NCBI GenBank assembly: GCA_027485695.1 | Contig: JAIXQO010000002.1 | Span: 434,001-498,000, forward strand | Source: Pseudomonadota bacterium | GTDB lineage: Bacteria > Bdellovibrionota > UBA1018 | Reading direction: 5' to 3' | DNA: 64,000 bases | Shown here: positions 52,051 to 61,038 of the stretch, piece by piece | Layout of the letters: every line of letters starts with the position of its first letter | Position numbering within the stretch: the stretch's first letter is position 1 | Translations under genes and position numbers: made by a program | Notes under the pieces: model-generated | Database searches by the model: none | The model's input: only the letters and a program-made list of their open reading frames with translations | Told to the model about the DNA's origin: nothing

Positions 52051-53427
52051 TCAAAGTCGAGAAGACAACCATCGACGATCCACTTCTAGTTTCAGAATCT
52101 CAAGCTCCTGGTCGACCACTCGCATGTTTGCCTCCAACGTAGCCTGCTCTCGTTGATTCACAAAAAGCATCGAACTATCGCCATGTTTAAATCGAATGAT
52201 CTCGGCATTCTCAATTCGTGATGCCAATGCCACTTCTGACTGAGCGAGACGCAGCCGCTCCAGAGATGCCGTCATCGCCTGTTCGATGTCTATCTTCAGG
52301 TTTTCCCAGCGTTCGTTCGCCCACCGCAAGCTGACCTCACTCTTAACTTGTCGTGCGTACGCGGCCTGCCTCCGACCGATGCCGGTGTTAAAAAAGAGCG
52401 GGAACTCAAGTTGCAAACCCAGTCGCCATTCATTCTCATTCAATTTTGCATTCCCTAAACCGCGATCCCTCGCTAGGTAACCGGCAATATCCAATTTCGG
52501 TAGGACTTGATTTCGAGCAAAACGACTTTCGATTTCCCGCGCTTCAAGTTGAGCCCCAAGCGCCTTGAGTTCCGGAGCAGATATTCTTGCCGCACCCGAT
52601 GTGGCACGTTGTTCGGCAGACACCAGCAGATCTCTCGGTCGGACTCTGAGCGGATCTGGTAGTTTTTTCTCGTCTCGGGAAATCCAGTTGAACAAGGATA
52701 GCTCAAGCTCTGCTCGCTCGACGGCCCTCTGAGCAGACACCAGGAGGCCACGGCGCTGAGCCACGACTCGGTCGTTATCGGCTTTTTCGATTTCTGGAAC
52801 GTCTCCGCGGCGAACGCGCTCAATCAGGAACTGCTCTCTTTGTATCGCTATCTTCAATAGATCTTCGTTCAGACGTTTTCGCTCCAGAGCCGCTACCCAC
52901 TCCCAGTACCGATGTAATCCCGTTCGAAGTGCATCGAGTACCTGTTGATCTCGCGTGAATCCTGTCGCGTCGAGTTGAGCCTGGGCAACCCCCTCACGAG
53001 CGCGTCGCTCATCAATCATTCCGTTTCTCAGTAACGGAATTTCGAGTCCAGCCCGCAACTCTCCGTCTGAGTTCGTTTGCCATTTTGAGTCGTAAATCGG
53101 AAAACTTCCCACACCACGTCGATAGCCCGCGACTGCTCGTGCTCCCCAGATCCGAGTGGGCTGCTCGATCGATAAGTCGTATGCATGATAAGGGTAAGCA
53201 GCCGAGTCCTGATCCCAATACTGAAACTTGAGTGAAGGATCAAATCCCCCTCGCGCAGCTCTGAGTTCCCCCTGTGCGGACGAAAAATCCTCCGAAGCCA
53301 TTTGGCTCACTGGATGATTTTCACGGATCCGCTGGATCAACTCACTCTCTTCGAGAGCGTAAGTCGATTGCGACACCAAAAAAAAACCTAAAAGCGCTCT
53401 TCTAGTCGGGCACATGGGAAGAATCAC
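52051..53427 (-). CDS. TolC-family outer-membrane efflux protein
   Basis: The 458-residue product begins with a signal sequence (LLGFFLVSQSTYA) and shows the TolC/OEP repeat architecture: two similar halves of long helices and short strands (NHPVSQMASEDFSSAQGELRAARGGFDPSL; LQLEFPLFFNTGIGRRQAAYARQVKSEVSL; IRFKHGDSSMLFVNQRE). The GTG at 53427 overlaps the HlyD stop as GTGA; an ATG four codons further is also possible. As third gene of ABC-HlyD-TolC it would form the outer-membrane channel of a tripartite exporter. Confidence 0.9.
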   Translation of the reverse strand: MILPMCPTRRALLGFFLVSQSTYALEESELIQRIRENHPVSQMASEDFSSAQGELRAARGGFDPSLKFQYWDQDSAAYPYHAYDLSIEQPTRIWGARAVAGYRRGVGSFPIYDSKWQTNSDGELRAGLEIPLLRNGMIDERRAREGVAQAQLDATGFTRDQQVLDALRTGLHRYWEWVAALERKRLNEDLLKIAIQREQFLIERVRRGDVPEIEKADNDRVVAQRRGLLVSAQRAVERAELELSLFNWISRDEKKLPDPLRVRPRDLLVSAEQRATSGAARISAPELKALGAQLEAREIESRFARNQVLPKLDIAGYLARDRGLGNAKLNENEWRLGLQLEFPLFFNTGIGRRQAAYARQVKSEVSLRWANERWENLKIDIEQAMTASLERLRLAQSEVALASRIENAEIIRFKHGDSSMLFVNQREQATLEANMRVVDQELEILKLEVDRRWLSSRL

Positions 53428-54458
53428 TCCGTTTTTTTGGCTGAAGACTTTTGTTGCTCAGAATTTTCGGGGACGGTTGGCGGGAAACCATTGAACTGCC
53501 GCCAGAGCTCGTAGCCCAGTTTGACCTGATTCAGTATGACCCATCCCGATGCCCTTGCCCCTTGTCTGAGGTAGCGAGCAGATGGCCAAGAAGGCTCTTG
53601 CGGGTCGGGGGTCACGAGAATTCTAAAACGACCTTTGCCATCGTCCGATGCGTCGACGACAGAAACCACTCCCCCAAATGTCCCCACGGCTACACTCGGC
53701 CAACCACTGAACTGGATCGCCGGCCATCCCTCGAACTGAACCCGAACTTTTCGCCCAACTTCGATCAATGGCACATCATTCCCAGAAACCCAGAGTTCCA
53801 CAGATCGCGACTGGGTATCCGGGACAATGACGGCAACTTCTTCACCCGCTTTGACCAGCTGACTGCCCTCTCCGAGCCGTCTTCGTAGAATTGTTCCCGA
53901 TCGGGGAGACGTGATGAATTGAGACTTCTGGCGGGACACCCGAACTTGCGTTCTTTGAAATTCAGCTTGAGCGCTAGCCAATTCACTCTCAAAACGTGCC
54001 ACTTCGATTCGCGCGCGCTCCACCTGAAGTGTAGAAGAAATCCCCTGTTTCAAGAGCGACTCTTGGCGATCTAAGTTTGATTTCGCGTTCAGAATAGACA
54101 ACTTCGCCGCCTGAATTCTACTTTCCACTGCACGAGTCTCATACTGCAAGCGACTGAGTATCTCGGGATCTACGTCTGAAATAGATACAATCGGATCTCC
54201 CTCTGCAACTAAACTTCCCTCTTCGACGTGCCAAACCCCGAGGCGGCCATCTACCGGAGCATCCACTGACTGAATCCGATCGGTCGGTGAAAAAGCGACG
54301 ACTCTACCGCCACCTTTGGCGGTTTGTTGCCAAGGAATCAGAGCCAGACCTACCGTCAAAACCAGGAAACTGCCGATCAAGATTCTCTTGGAATGCTCGA
54401 AATAGGCAGGCGTCACCACCTGCTTCATCGACTGATATTCGAATTGGAGTTCAGACAT
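53424..54458 (-). CDS. HlyD-type periplasmic adaptor protein
   Basis: The 344-residue protein (ATG at 54458, GAGGGAG upstream) has one N-terminal transmembrane helix (ILIGSFLVLTVGLALIPW), a biotinyl-lipoyl half-motif (VDAPVDGRLGVWHVEEGSLVAEGDPIVSISD), an alpha-hairpin (residues about 110-180, AVESRIQAAKLSILNAKSNLDRQ), the second lipoyl half (ITSPRSGTILRRRLGEGSQLVKAGEEVAVI) and a beta-barrel domain. This is the adaptor linking the ABC pump to TolC. It overlaps the ABC gene by 8 bp and TolC by 4 bp. Confidence 0.9.
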   Translation of the reverse strand: MSELQFEYQSMKQVVTPAYFEHSKRILIGSFLVLTVGLALIPWQQTAKGGGRVVAFSPTDRIQSVDAPVDGRLGVWHVEEGSLVAEGDPIVSISDVDPEILSRLQYETRAVESRIQAAKLSILNAKSNLDRQESLLKQGISSTLQVERARIEVARFESELASAQAEFQRTQVRVSRQKSQFITSPRSGTILRRRLGEGSQLVKAGEEVAVIVPDTQSRSVELWVSGNDVPLIEVGRKVRVQFEGWPAIQFSGWPSVAVGTFGGVVSVVDASDDGKGRFRILVTPDPQEPSWPSARYLRQGARASGWVILNQVKLGYELWRQFNGFPPTVPENSEQQKSSAKKTE

Positions 54459-56139
54459 TCGCGCTCCCTCCGAGCTGGATGGTACGATCCATTCTGCGCG
54501 CAATTTGTACATCATGGGTTAATACAAGCATGCTGAAGCCGCGATTTTTACTCACGAGAACATTCAGTACTTTTTCTAGAGAAGCCGTATCAATCTGATC
54601 GAGGTTTTCATCGATCACGAGTAGTTTCGGATACTGCAAAAGCGCCCGCGCGATCATCAAACGATGCAACTGTCCGCTGGACAAGATATTCAAGCTACCT
54701 TGGAGCACTGTTTTGAGTCCGTTTGGAAGTCGATTCAAATCCTCCAAAAGACCTAGCTCATCGAGAACTTGGGTCACTTCGTCCAGAGGTCGCGCCTGCC
54801 CCAACGTCAAGTTCTCTAAGATCGAGCACGGAAAGAATTCGATCCCCCGGACTAAGACTACTTCTCGCCTGAGATCATCGAAACCGAGATGCCTGATAGA
54901 ACCGCCATTCAGAGTCAGCTTGCCTGAGCTGATGTCTCGAAGTCCGTATATCGCAGATGCGATACTACTCTTTCCGATCCCATTGGGCCCCATGAGCGCG
55001 ACGCGCTCCCCTTCATTTACCGTAAAACTCATCGGGCCCAGGCTATTTCCGCTCTCAAACTGAAAAAACACATCTTCGACCGACAAGAGCGCCCCTCGAG
55101 ATGGCGATACCGAAACACGGTTTAACCGCGTTGAATCCTCTTCGAGTTGCAGCGAGCGAAGATGGGTCACCTTATCAGAGGAGGCAATCAAATCGTAGTA
55201 GCTCTCGAGATACTTGGCGAACTTCGTGAATCCACCCAATGATGCAGTCAATACCAACTCGCTCGCAACCAATTGCCCAAGCGACAACTGTCCTCGCATC
55301 ACCAACCATCCACCTAACCCTAGTAGTGCTGCACTAGCGACTGCGTGCAGGAATGAAACTCCCGCAAGTTGGGTCAAAATGGATGAGAAGTGATCCCTGC
55401 GTCGATCAATATAGTCACTCACCAACAAATCCGCCCGATTCCTCACGTAAGGAATCGCGGATGAAGATCGAGCGAGAACCGGATTTTTAGCCAACTGCTC
55501 CAACCATCCAATCACCTCGTATTTGCTCACCGATTCCCGAATGCTCGTTCGTGCTGCACGTTGCCCCGTCAATTGCACCAATACGAAGAAAAAACCCGCA
55601 ATCATCAAACCAAAAATGAGCAGGAACGGATGGTAACTCGCCAGCAGGACCAGTCCGATAAAGGTCTGCAACATCACCGCAAATCCATCAATCAACAGCA
55701 CTGAACCGGCTTTTTGGATCGTGGTCACCTCAAAGAAACGATTCAATAACTCCGACCCATCGGAATCATCAAACTCTTGCTGAGAGACTCTCGGAAGTCG
55801 TTCCGCCAAAACAAGCGCCTCGCGCGCAAAAATTCGATTCTGAAGAATTTCTACCAGGTTGCGCTGCAGGATCCGAAAAACACCATTTAAAACCAAAACC
55901 ACGAATACAACCAACGTGAGGATCACGATGGGTTGTACCAAGTTCCCCAACATCACGGCGTTGACAATATTTTGACCGGCAATAGGAACGGCAAGTGACA
56001 AGACACCAATCGCCAGTCCGTAGAGCACGACAATCAAAATATCTCGCTTCTCCCGCAACAACAGCGCCAACAAATACCGTTTAGCATCGGCTTCCGGAGG
56101 GCGTGAACCACCATTAAGAACGAAACGAGAAAGTCCCAT
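54451..56139 (-). CDS. ABC exporter with fused membrane and ATPase domains
   Basis: The 562-residue protein has a six-helix exporter domain (residues about 30-310) and an ATPase with Walker A MGPNGIGKSS, signature ILSSGQLHRLMIARALL, Walker B LLVIDENLD and H-loop LTHD. No C39 peptidase domain is present, so it resembles type I secretion pumps of the PrtD class, or tripartite efflux pumps, more than bacteriocin processing exporters. The Walker B catalytic Glu is retained. No strong ribosome-binding site is seen. It is divergent from a LysR gene and shares an 86-bp AT-rich promoter with it. Confidence 0.9.
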   Translation of the reverse strand: MGLSRFVLNGGSRPPEADAKRYLLALLLREKRDILIVVLYGLAIGVLSLAVPIAGQNIVNAVMLGNLVQPIVILTLVVFVVLVLNGVFRILQRNLVEILQNRIFAREALVLAERLPRVSQQEFDDSDGSELLNRFFEVTTIQKAGSVLLIDGFAVMLQTFIGLVLLASYHPFLLIFGLMIAGFFFVLVQLTGQRAARTSIRESVSKYEVIGWLEQLAKNPVLARSSSAIPYVRNRADLLVSDYIDRRRDHFSSILTQLAGVSFLHAVASAALLGLGGWLVMRGQLSLGQLVASELVLTASLGGFTKFAKYLESYYDLIASSDKVTHLRSLQLEEDSTRLNRVSVSPSRGALLSVEDVFFQFESGNSLGPMSFTVNEGERVALMGPNGIGKSSIASAIYGLRDISSGKLTLNGGSIRHLGFDDLRREVVLVRGIEFFPCSILENLTLGQARPLDEVTQVLDELGLLEDLNRLPNGLKTVLQGSLNILSSGQLHRLMIARALLQYPKLLVIDENLDQIDTASLEKVLNVLVSKNRGFSMLVLTHDVQIARRMDRTIQLGGSANV

Positions 56140-56197
56140 GATGATTAATTTAGCTTTATTTTAAATCTTCATAAAATATAAAAAAGTTATCTTGAAA

Positions 56198-56212
56198 TTC
56201 GCTTTTTGCGAA
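56198..56212. promoter_or_regulatory. LysR-type box between the ABC exporter and lysR
   Basis: TTCGCTTTTTGCGAA is a perfect 5-5-5 palindrome (TTC-N9-GAA). It ends 13 bp before the lysR start and begins 58 bp before the exporter start, the usual place for LysR autoregulation and control of a divergent target. An AT-rich block TTTTTTATATTTTAT follows on the exporter side. Confidence 0.7.
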
Positions 56213-56225
56213 CTATAGTCACAGC

Positions 56226-57113
56226 ATGAAAAAGTGGATCAACTATCACCACCTCTACTACTTTAAGGTGATTGCCGAAGCGGGCAGCATCTCCGAAGCC
56301 TCTAAAATTCTTCGTATCGGCCAGCCGACTCTCAGTTCCCAATTAAAACAATTTGAAGACCAGCTCGAGCAACAGCTGTTCGAAAGAGCTCACAAAAAAA
56401 TGACGCTCACCGAGAGCGGGAAAGTTGCTCTGGAGTACGCGCGAGAAATTTTCAGACTCGGAAGCGAAATGACCAAGACATTTTCCGACCAGGAAACGCC
56501 CCACCGTCTCAGACTCAATATCGGAGCAACAGATAACATCCCAAAACACATTGCCTACCAACTCGCCTCACGCGCGCTCAAAGACAAAAACTGCATCGTC
56601 CAGATGTCCGAAGGCAGCGACCAAGACATGATCGAACAACTCCTCAGCCACAAGATTGACTTGGTGATCACCAATCACAGCCTCCAAACCCAAGGGGATC
56701 AAAAGCTCTTCGTTCGAACGATTGCACAAGATCAGGTGATCTTTTGCGCATCGCCGGCCTGGAAAAAGTTAGGAAAAAAGTTCCCCCAGTCTTTGAACGG
56801 GACTCCGTTCATCATGCCTCACCGGCAAAATCAGATCCGTCCATTGATCGAGCACTACTTCGAAAAAAATTCGATCCTTCCGGAACTGGTAGCTGAGGTT
56901 CAGGACACGAGTCTCCTGAAAATATTTGCAACCGAAGGCGTCGGCGTGATTCCAATCGCCTCTTCGGCAGCAACTCCACTCATTAAAAAGGGCGACCTCA
57001 TTCAAATCGGCGAGGCCGCGGGCATTAGCGAACCCATCTATCTGGCATCAGCTCAAAGAAAGTTCCAAAATCCAGTAGCCAAAATGCTCTGGACTGAATT
57101 TGCTATTCGCTGA
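56226..57113 (+). CDS. LysR-family regulator, NhaR-like (first copy)
   Basis: The 295-residue protein opens with WINYHHLYYFKVIAEAGSISEASKILRIGQPTLSSQLKQFEDQL, the NhaR-type start of the LysR HTH (residues 5-65), followed by a substrate-binding domain of two Rossmann-like lobes. The effector is unknown. It is divergent from the ABC-HlyD-TolC genes and its upstream palindrome recurs before both small secreted-protein genes, so it is the best candidate for their regulator. Confidence 0.92.
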   Translation: MKKWINYHHLYYFKVIAEAGSISEASKILRIGQPTLSSQLKQFEDQLEQQLFERAHKKMTLTESGKVALEYAREIFRLGSEMTKTFSDQETPHRLRLNIGATDNIPKHIAYQLASRALKDKNCIVQMSEGSDQDMIEQLLSHKIDLVITNHSLQTQGDQKLFVRTIAQDQVIFCASPAWKKLGKKFPQSLNGTPFIMPHRQNQIRPLIEHYFEKNSILPELVAEVQDTSLLKIFATEGVGVIPIASSAATPLIKKGDLIQIGEAAGISEPIYLASAQRKFQNPVAKMLWTEFAIR

Positions 57114-57144
57114 ATCTACGGCTGTTAGTGCTCGTACTCAACCT

Positions 57145-57690
57145 TCAAAAATTGACGATATCCAATCGAGCGACGTCGTTTTGAATTCTCTCCATCGAAA
57201 ACCCGATGAGTCGGCAGAGAATCACAGCCCTTAAAAAGTGGTCCAGATTCTTGATTTCACTCGATGGCCAGTATTCTTCTTCGACGCCCATCACCCAGAG
57301 GCTCACGCTACCGCGCGTGCGGTTCACCCATGCGTATCCAGAACCGCTCGGGAGCTTTTTGAGAACATTGCCATCCTGTTCGAAATCAAGAATCCAGAAA
57401 ATGGGAAGATCCAACCAGCGCAGTCGATTAAAAATTTCTTCATTCGAATAACCGACGACTAGATGGTCGAAATTGTTTCTGAGCTTTTCTGCGCTCATCG
57501 CAGAAACAAACTGTTCTTCGGTAATCATCAAAATTCGCTCAGAATTTTCGAGCCTTACCCGAAGCATATCTGGATGAATCAACAACGACATGACGTCAAA
57601 AACCTCGTCGCGGACTATCCCTTGAATCACCACTCGATGACGCATTAATTCATTTTTAGTAGGATTCTTTGTGTTTTCATTTACTTTCAT
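57145..57690 (-). CDS. Protein of unknown function between two LysR genes
   Basis: From the ATG at 57690 the product has 181 residues, with no signal peptide or membrane helix. It is rich in Arg, Asp and Leu with segments such as LENSERILMITEEQFVSAM and RLRWLDLPIFWILDFEQDGNVL. I do not recognise a family. It is convergent with the first lysR gene and divergent from the second, with about 80 bp of AT-rich promoter between. GC content is lower than in the core genes, and transfer of this block is possible. Confidence 0.6.
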   Translation of the reverse strand: MKVNENTKNPTKNELMRHRVVIQGIVRDEVFDVMSLLIHPDMLRVRLENSERILMITEEQFVSAMSAEKLRNNFDHLVVGYSNEEIFNRLRWLDLPIFWILDFEQDGNVLKKLPSGSGYAWVNRTRGSVSLWVMGVEEEYWPSSEIKNLDHFLRAVILCRLIGFSMERIQNDVARLDIVNF

Positions 57691-57772
57691 AAATTGATCA
57701 TCCCAGATGCGTCTCCGCTTCGTGAATTTAATAATATTAAACTCTAACCTAAATATTTTTAAGTAACCCGCT

Positions 57773-58672
57773 ATGACATGGATCAACTACAATCAACTCT
57801 ACTATTTTTATGTAATTGCTTCGGAACTCAGTATTGCCAGGGCCGCCGAAAAAATGCGACTCACTCCAGCGAATTTGAGCATTCAGTTGAAGCAACTCGA
57901 GGAAGCATTGAATACGCAGTTGTTTGATCGAACCAAGAAGGGACTTTCACTCACCCGTAACGGTGCGCTCGCCCTTCGTCATGCCAAAACGATGTTCAAT
58001 TCGAGTGACGCCTTGGTGAAAGAGATTGCCGAAACGACCAGCCAGAACCGTGACATCATGAAGATCGGTTCGATCAGCGGCATTTCTAAGAGCGTGCAGT
58101 TTGAATTGATTCAGCATTTTTTTGAGTGCGATTCTACTCGCATCGAGTTTCACGAAGAGTCTGCCGACAGCTTGCTTGAGAAGCTTTCGAAAAATGAGAT
58201 CGATGTCGTTCTTACCAATCATCCACTCAGTCATCCAAGCGCCGTTATTCAAAACGTTCCTTTAGCTGACTATGAAATATTTGCCGTCGCCGCTCCCAAC
58301 TACGCTAAAATTGCCTCGACCTCGCAGAATGGGAGAACTCCAGTTTTTATAGCCAAAAACTGCGCCTACCGCGAGCACGTGAACCATTGGATCGAAAACA
58401 ATTCACATTCCTATGCGATCAAGGGTGAAATCGACGACGTCGTCCTTCTTCGTATCACCGCTAGTTCTGGCAAGGGCGTCGCCCTCCTCCCATCGATCGT
58501 CGTTCGACATGAACTACTCAATCAAACACTCCAGATCATGGACCATATCCCAAATGCGCGAGAGTACTTTTTTCTCTCAGTCAATGCATCAACGACTCTG
58601 CATCCTCTCATATCGAGTGTCGTAGAAAAATTCAGCACTCCGCAGCCCAATATTTTTTCTTCAAATCACTAG
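57773..58672 (+). CDS. LysR-family regulator, NhaR-like (second copy)
   Basis: The 299-residue protein begins WINYNQLYYFYVIASELSIARAAEKMRLTPANLSIQLKQLEEAL and shares the NhaR-like layout with the regulator at 56226, of which it is a diverged paralogue. The bestrophin gene follows 9 bp downstream, so it may be co-transcribed. I find no TTC-N9-GAA palindrome directly upstream, only a TTTAAT/ATTAAA half-symmetric sequence, so its target may differ. Confidence 0.9.
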   Translation: MTWINYNQLYYFYVIASELSIARAAEKMRLTPANLSIQLKQLEEALNTQLFDRTKKGLSLTRNGALALRHAKTMFNSSDALVKEIAETTSQNRDIMKIGSISGISKSVQFELIQHFFECDSTRIEFHEESADSLLEKLSKNEIDVVLTNHPLSHPSAVIQNVPLADYEIFAVAAPNYAKIASTSQNGRTPVFIAKNCAYREHVNHWIENNSHSYAIKGEIDDVVLLRITASSGKGVALLPSIVVRHELLNQTLQIMDHIPNAREYFFLSVNASTTLHPLISSVVEKFSTPQPNIFSSNH

Positions 58673-58681
58673 GAGAACTCG

Positions 58682-59644
58682 ATGTTTTTCGGCTTGAACA
58701 GCAACTTAAGACAATACACCAATCGCCTCGAACATCAGACCTTTCTCGGAAATGCTCTCGCCTGGGTCGGCTCTGCCTCTCCTAGGGTTCTACCCGGAGT
58801 TGCCTTATCGGTCGCTTATTGCTCCATCGTTCGATGGATCGTAGCGGACAAGTCTGAATTTGCTCTCGATATTGGTCCGTTCGAGTATTCAGGAGTTGTC
58901 CTTGGACTCATGCTCGTGTTCCGAATCAACGCCGGTTACGACCGCTGGTGGGAAGCCAGGAAACTCTGGGGTAGCGTGGTCAATCAATCCAGGAACCTCG
59001 GGATCATTGGCCTCGCCTATTCAACCTCGGCGCCAGCTCGGTGGAAACGAGAATTCTCTTCGCTCGTGCAGGCATTTCCCCACCTGATGCGCCTGAGCTT
59101 ACGTGGTGATCGCAGCATCCAAAGCGTATCTTCGATCCTACCCACCGAAACTCTACGAACGATCGAGGCCGCCTCCCACCGCCCGTCTATTTGCGCACTG
59201 ATGATCGCTCAAAACCTTCACGAAGCTCGTACGCAGGGCTGGCTGGACTCATTTTCGTATCAGCGTGCGGAACGAGAGCGAGCCATTCTGATTGATGACA
59301 TCGGCGCCTGCGAGAGGATCTTGAAAACTCCGATGCCTTTTGTTTTTGCGATCAAGCTCAAACGTTTTTTGCTATTTTTTCTGCTGTTGCTTCCATTTGC
59401 TCTCGTCTACCGCCTGGGTTGGTGGTCTGTTCTCGTGGATTTTCTCATCGCCTACCCGCTGCTCGCCCTGGACCGAATCGGGTTGGAACTCCAAAATCCA
59501 TTCGCACGGGAAAACTTGAGTCACCTACCTTTGAACGAGATTTGCGAGACGATCGAAAAGAACGTACTAGAGGTCGAAAATGCGGCTTTGGCAACGAGCA
59601 AGGAGCAATCCCGACCTCGCCTCAGCGAAGTCCGTAGCGAATAG
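58682..59644 (+). CDS. Bestrophin-family anion channel
   Basis: The 320-residue membrane protein has the family's core FRINAGYDRWWEARKLWGSVVNQSRNL and the later hydrophobic helices (FAIKLKRFLLFFLLLLPFALVYRLGWWSVLVDF), plus IGLELQNPFARENLSHLPLNEICETIE near the end, where acidic residues follow the typical GxxExxNPF pattern. Bestrophins conduct chloride or bicarbonate. A carbonic anhydrase gene follows on the same strand 77 bp away. AGGAG precedes the ATG. Confidence 0.9.
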   Translation: MFFGLNSNLRQYTNRLEHQTFLGNALAWVGSASPRVLPGVALSVAYCSIVRWIVADKSEFALDIGPFEYSGVVLGLMLVFRINAGYDRWWEARKLWGSVVNQSRNLGIIGLAYSTSAPARWKREFSSLVQAFPHLMRLSLRGDRSIQSVSSILPTETLRTIEAASHRPSICALMIAQNLHEARTQGWLDSFSYQRAERERAILIDDIGACERILKTPMPFVFAIKLKRFLLFFLLLLPFALVYRLGWWSVLVDFLIAYPLLALDRIGLELQNPFARENLSHLPLNEICETIEKNVLEVENAALATSKEQSRPRLSEVRSE

Positions 59645-59721
59645 GTATGATTAAGTAGCTTTTCATCTAGTTTTCATTTGAGCTTACTGTCCTCGCTGTA
59701 TGAGAGAGACTGGAGATCTGC

Positions 59722-60366
59722 ATGAAAATTTTATTCGATGGACTAAGAAAATTCCGCTCTGAAGTGTTTGACGATCATAAACCACTCTTCGAGGAGCTCT
59801 CAAAAGGGCAAACCCCCCACACGCTTATGATCACCTGCTCGGACTCCCGAATTGATCCGAACCTCGTCACCCAAACGAGCCCCGGTGAGCTTTTTGTGGT
59901 CAGGAACGCCGGCAACATCGTACCCGCATATGGCTCCTCCCGAGGCGGAGAAGAAGCGGCGATCGAATATGCGATCGAAGTCCTCAAAGTGAAACACATC
60001 GTCGTTTGCGGCCACTCCCAGTGCGGCGCCATGGCGGCGCTTCACAAGCCAGAAAGCGTGAAACAGCTTCCTGCCGTCGCTCGGTGGCTAGAGCATGCTG
60101 AATCGACGAAACGTCGCTGCGAAGCCATCGGTAAGTTCGACTCGGAAACCACAATCGAAGAAAACGTCCTAGTCCAAGTAGAGAACCTGAAATCGCATCC
60201 CGCCGTTTCAGCAGCGCTTCGCAAGGATCGGGTTTCGATTTACGGTTGGGTTTATCATTTCGATCGAGGAGAAGTGACCATCTACGATCCGGTTCGTAAA
60301 CATTTCGTGCCGACGATGGAGATCAAGGATCGCGTCGACCATAACATGGAAAAACTCGCGATCTAG
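59722..60366 (+). CDS. Beta-class carbonic anhydrase
   Basis: The 214-residue enzyme interconverts CO2 and bicarbonate. Zinc ligands and catalytic pair are visible: CSDSRIDP (Cys and Asp-Arg dyad), HIVVCGHSQCGAM (His and Cys). The length and the C-terminal VYHFDRGEVTIYDP match plant-type beta-CAs of bacteria. GGAG lies upstream of the ATG. The position next to a bestrophin suggests joint handling of bicarbonate. Confidence 0.95.
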   Translation: MKILFDGLRKFRSEVFDDHKPLFEELSKGQTPHTLMITCSDSRIDPNLVTQTSPGELFVVRNAGNIVPAYGSSRGGEEAAIEYAIEVLKVKHIVVCGHSQCGAMAALHKPESVKQLPAVARWLEHAESTKRRCEAIGKFDSETTIEENVLVQVENLKSHPAVSAALRKDRVSIYGWVYHFDRGEVTIYDPVRKHFVPTMEIKDRVDHNMEKLAI

Positions 60367-60426
60367 ACGGACTTCAGTCTGATAGACAGCCCCCCACACC
60401 CACCTCAGTAAAAACGGACGAACGGC

Positions 60427-61038
60427 TTAGGATGTTTTCCCTAAGAGTTCGTCCGCTTTCTTTTCAAATACTTTGAGCTCATCGGATTGCTCTTGCCGTT
60501 TATGCTCTTTGGCTGCCTTCTGGGCTTCGATAAACTGCTCACGGCGCTGGATGAAATCCTTGATGTAGTCCCGGCGCTCGGGACCGTTGTGATGCTGCTT
60601 AAAGAAGAGACGGCGTTTTTGTTTCTCGCTCTCGAAAAACTCCGTGTATTCACGTTTCTTGGTCCGGTCGAAGTCGCGCAACTCTTGTTTTTGCCGGGAC
60701 TTGAGAATTTTCCGTTCCTTGTCCAGCTCGCTACGTTTGGCTTCGATGCGAGCTCTCATTTCTTTGATCGTCAGCTCTCGGACGGGTGCTATAGGAATGA
60801 CCTGAACGGTCGGACTCGCGACTGGACTCATCGTCGGACTGACCACAGGACTTGCGACCGGAGGCGGAGGAGCGATATCCGCACCCACCTCTCCTACTAC
60901 CCCTGCCAAAAGAAAAACGCCTAGGAGAGCTAGCCCTCCCAGGCGATTTCGCGGGGATCCGCGAGCATGGAGCCCGCGGACCGTCGTGACGTTTCGGATC
61001 AGTAAACCACTTGAAGTTTTGAGATCTTGAAGCCCCAT
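60427..61038 (-). CDS. Exported proline-rich and coiled-coil protein of unknown function
   Basis: The 203-residue frame starts in the last codons of the subtilase gene. A hydrophobic stretch (LALLGVFLLAGVVGEVGA, about residues 36-53) would be the export signal after an unusually long n-region, so the true start may be later at a non-ATG codon. A Pro/Val/Ser repeat (PPPPVASPVVSPTMSPVASP) is followed by about 110 residues of Lys/Arg/Glu coiled coil. It probably forms an operon with the subtilase. Function unknown. Confidence 0.5.
   Translation of the reverse strand: MGLQDLKTSSGLLIRNVTTVRGLHARGSPRNRLGGLALLGVFLLAGVVGEVGADIAPPPPVASPVVSPTMSPVASPTVQVIPIAPVRELTIKEMRARIEAKRSELDKERKILKSRQKQELRDFDRTKKREYTEFFESEKQKRRLFFKQHHNGPERRDYIKDFIQRREQFIEAQKAAKEHKRQEQSDELKVFEKKADELLGKTS

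Noticed and set aside
57690-57772. A TTC-N9-GAA box before the second LysR gene.
   Set aside because: The AT-rich region has TTTAAT/ATTAAA symmetry only; the exporter-type box is not present.
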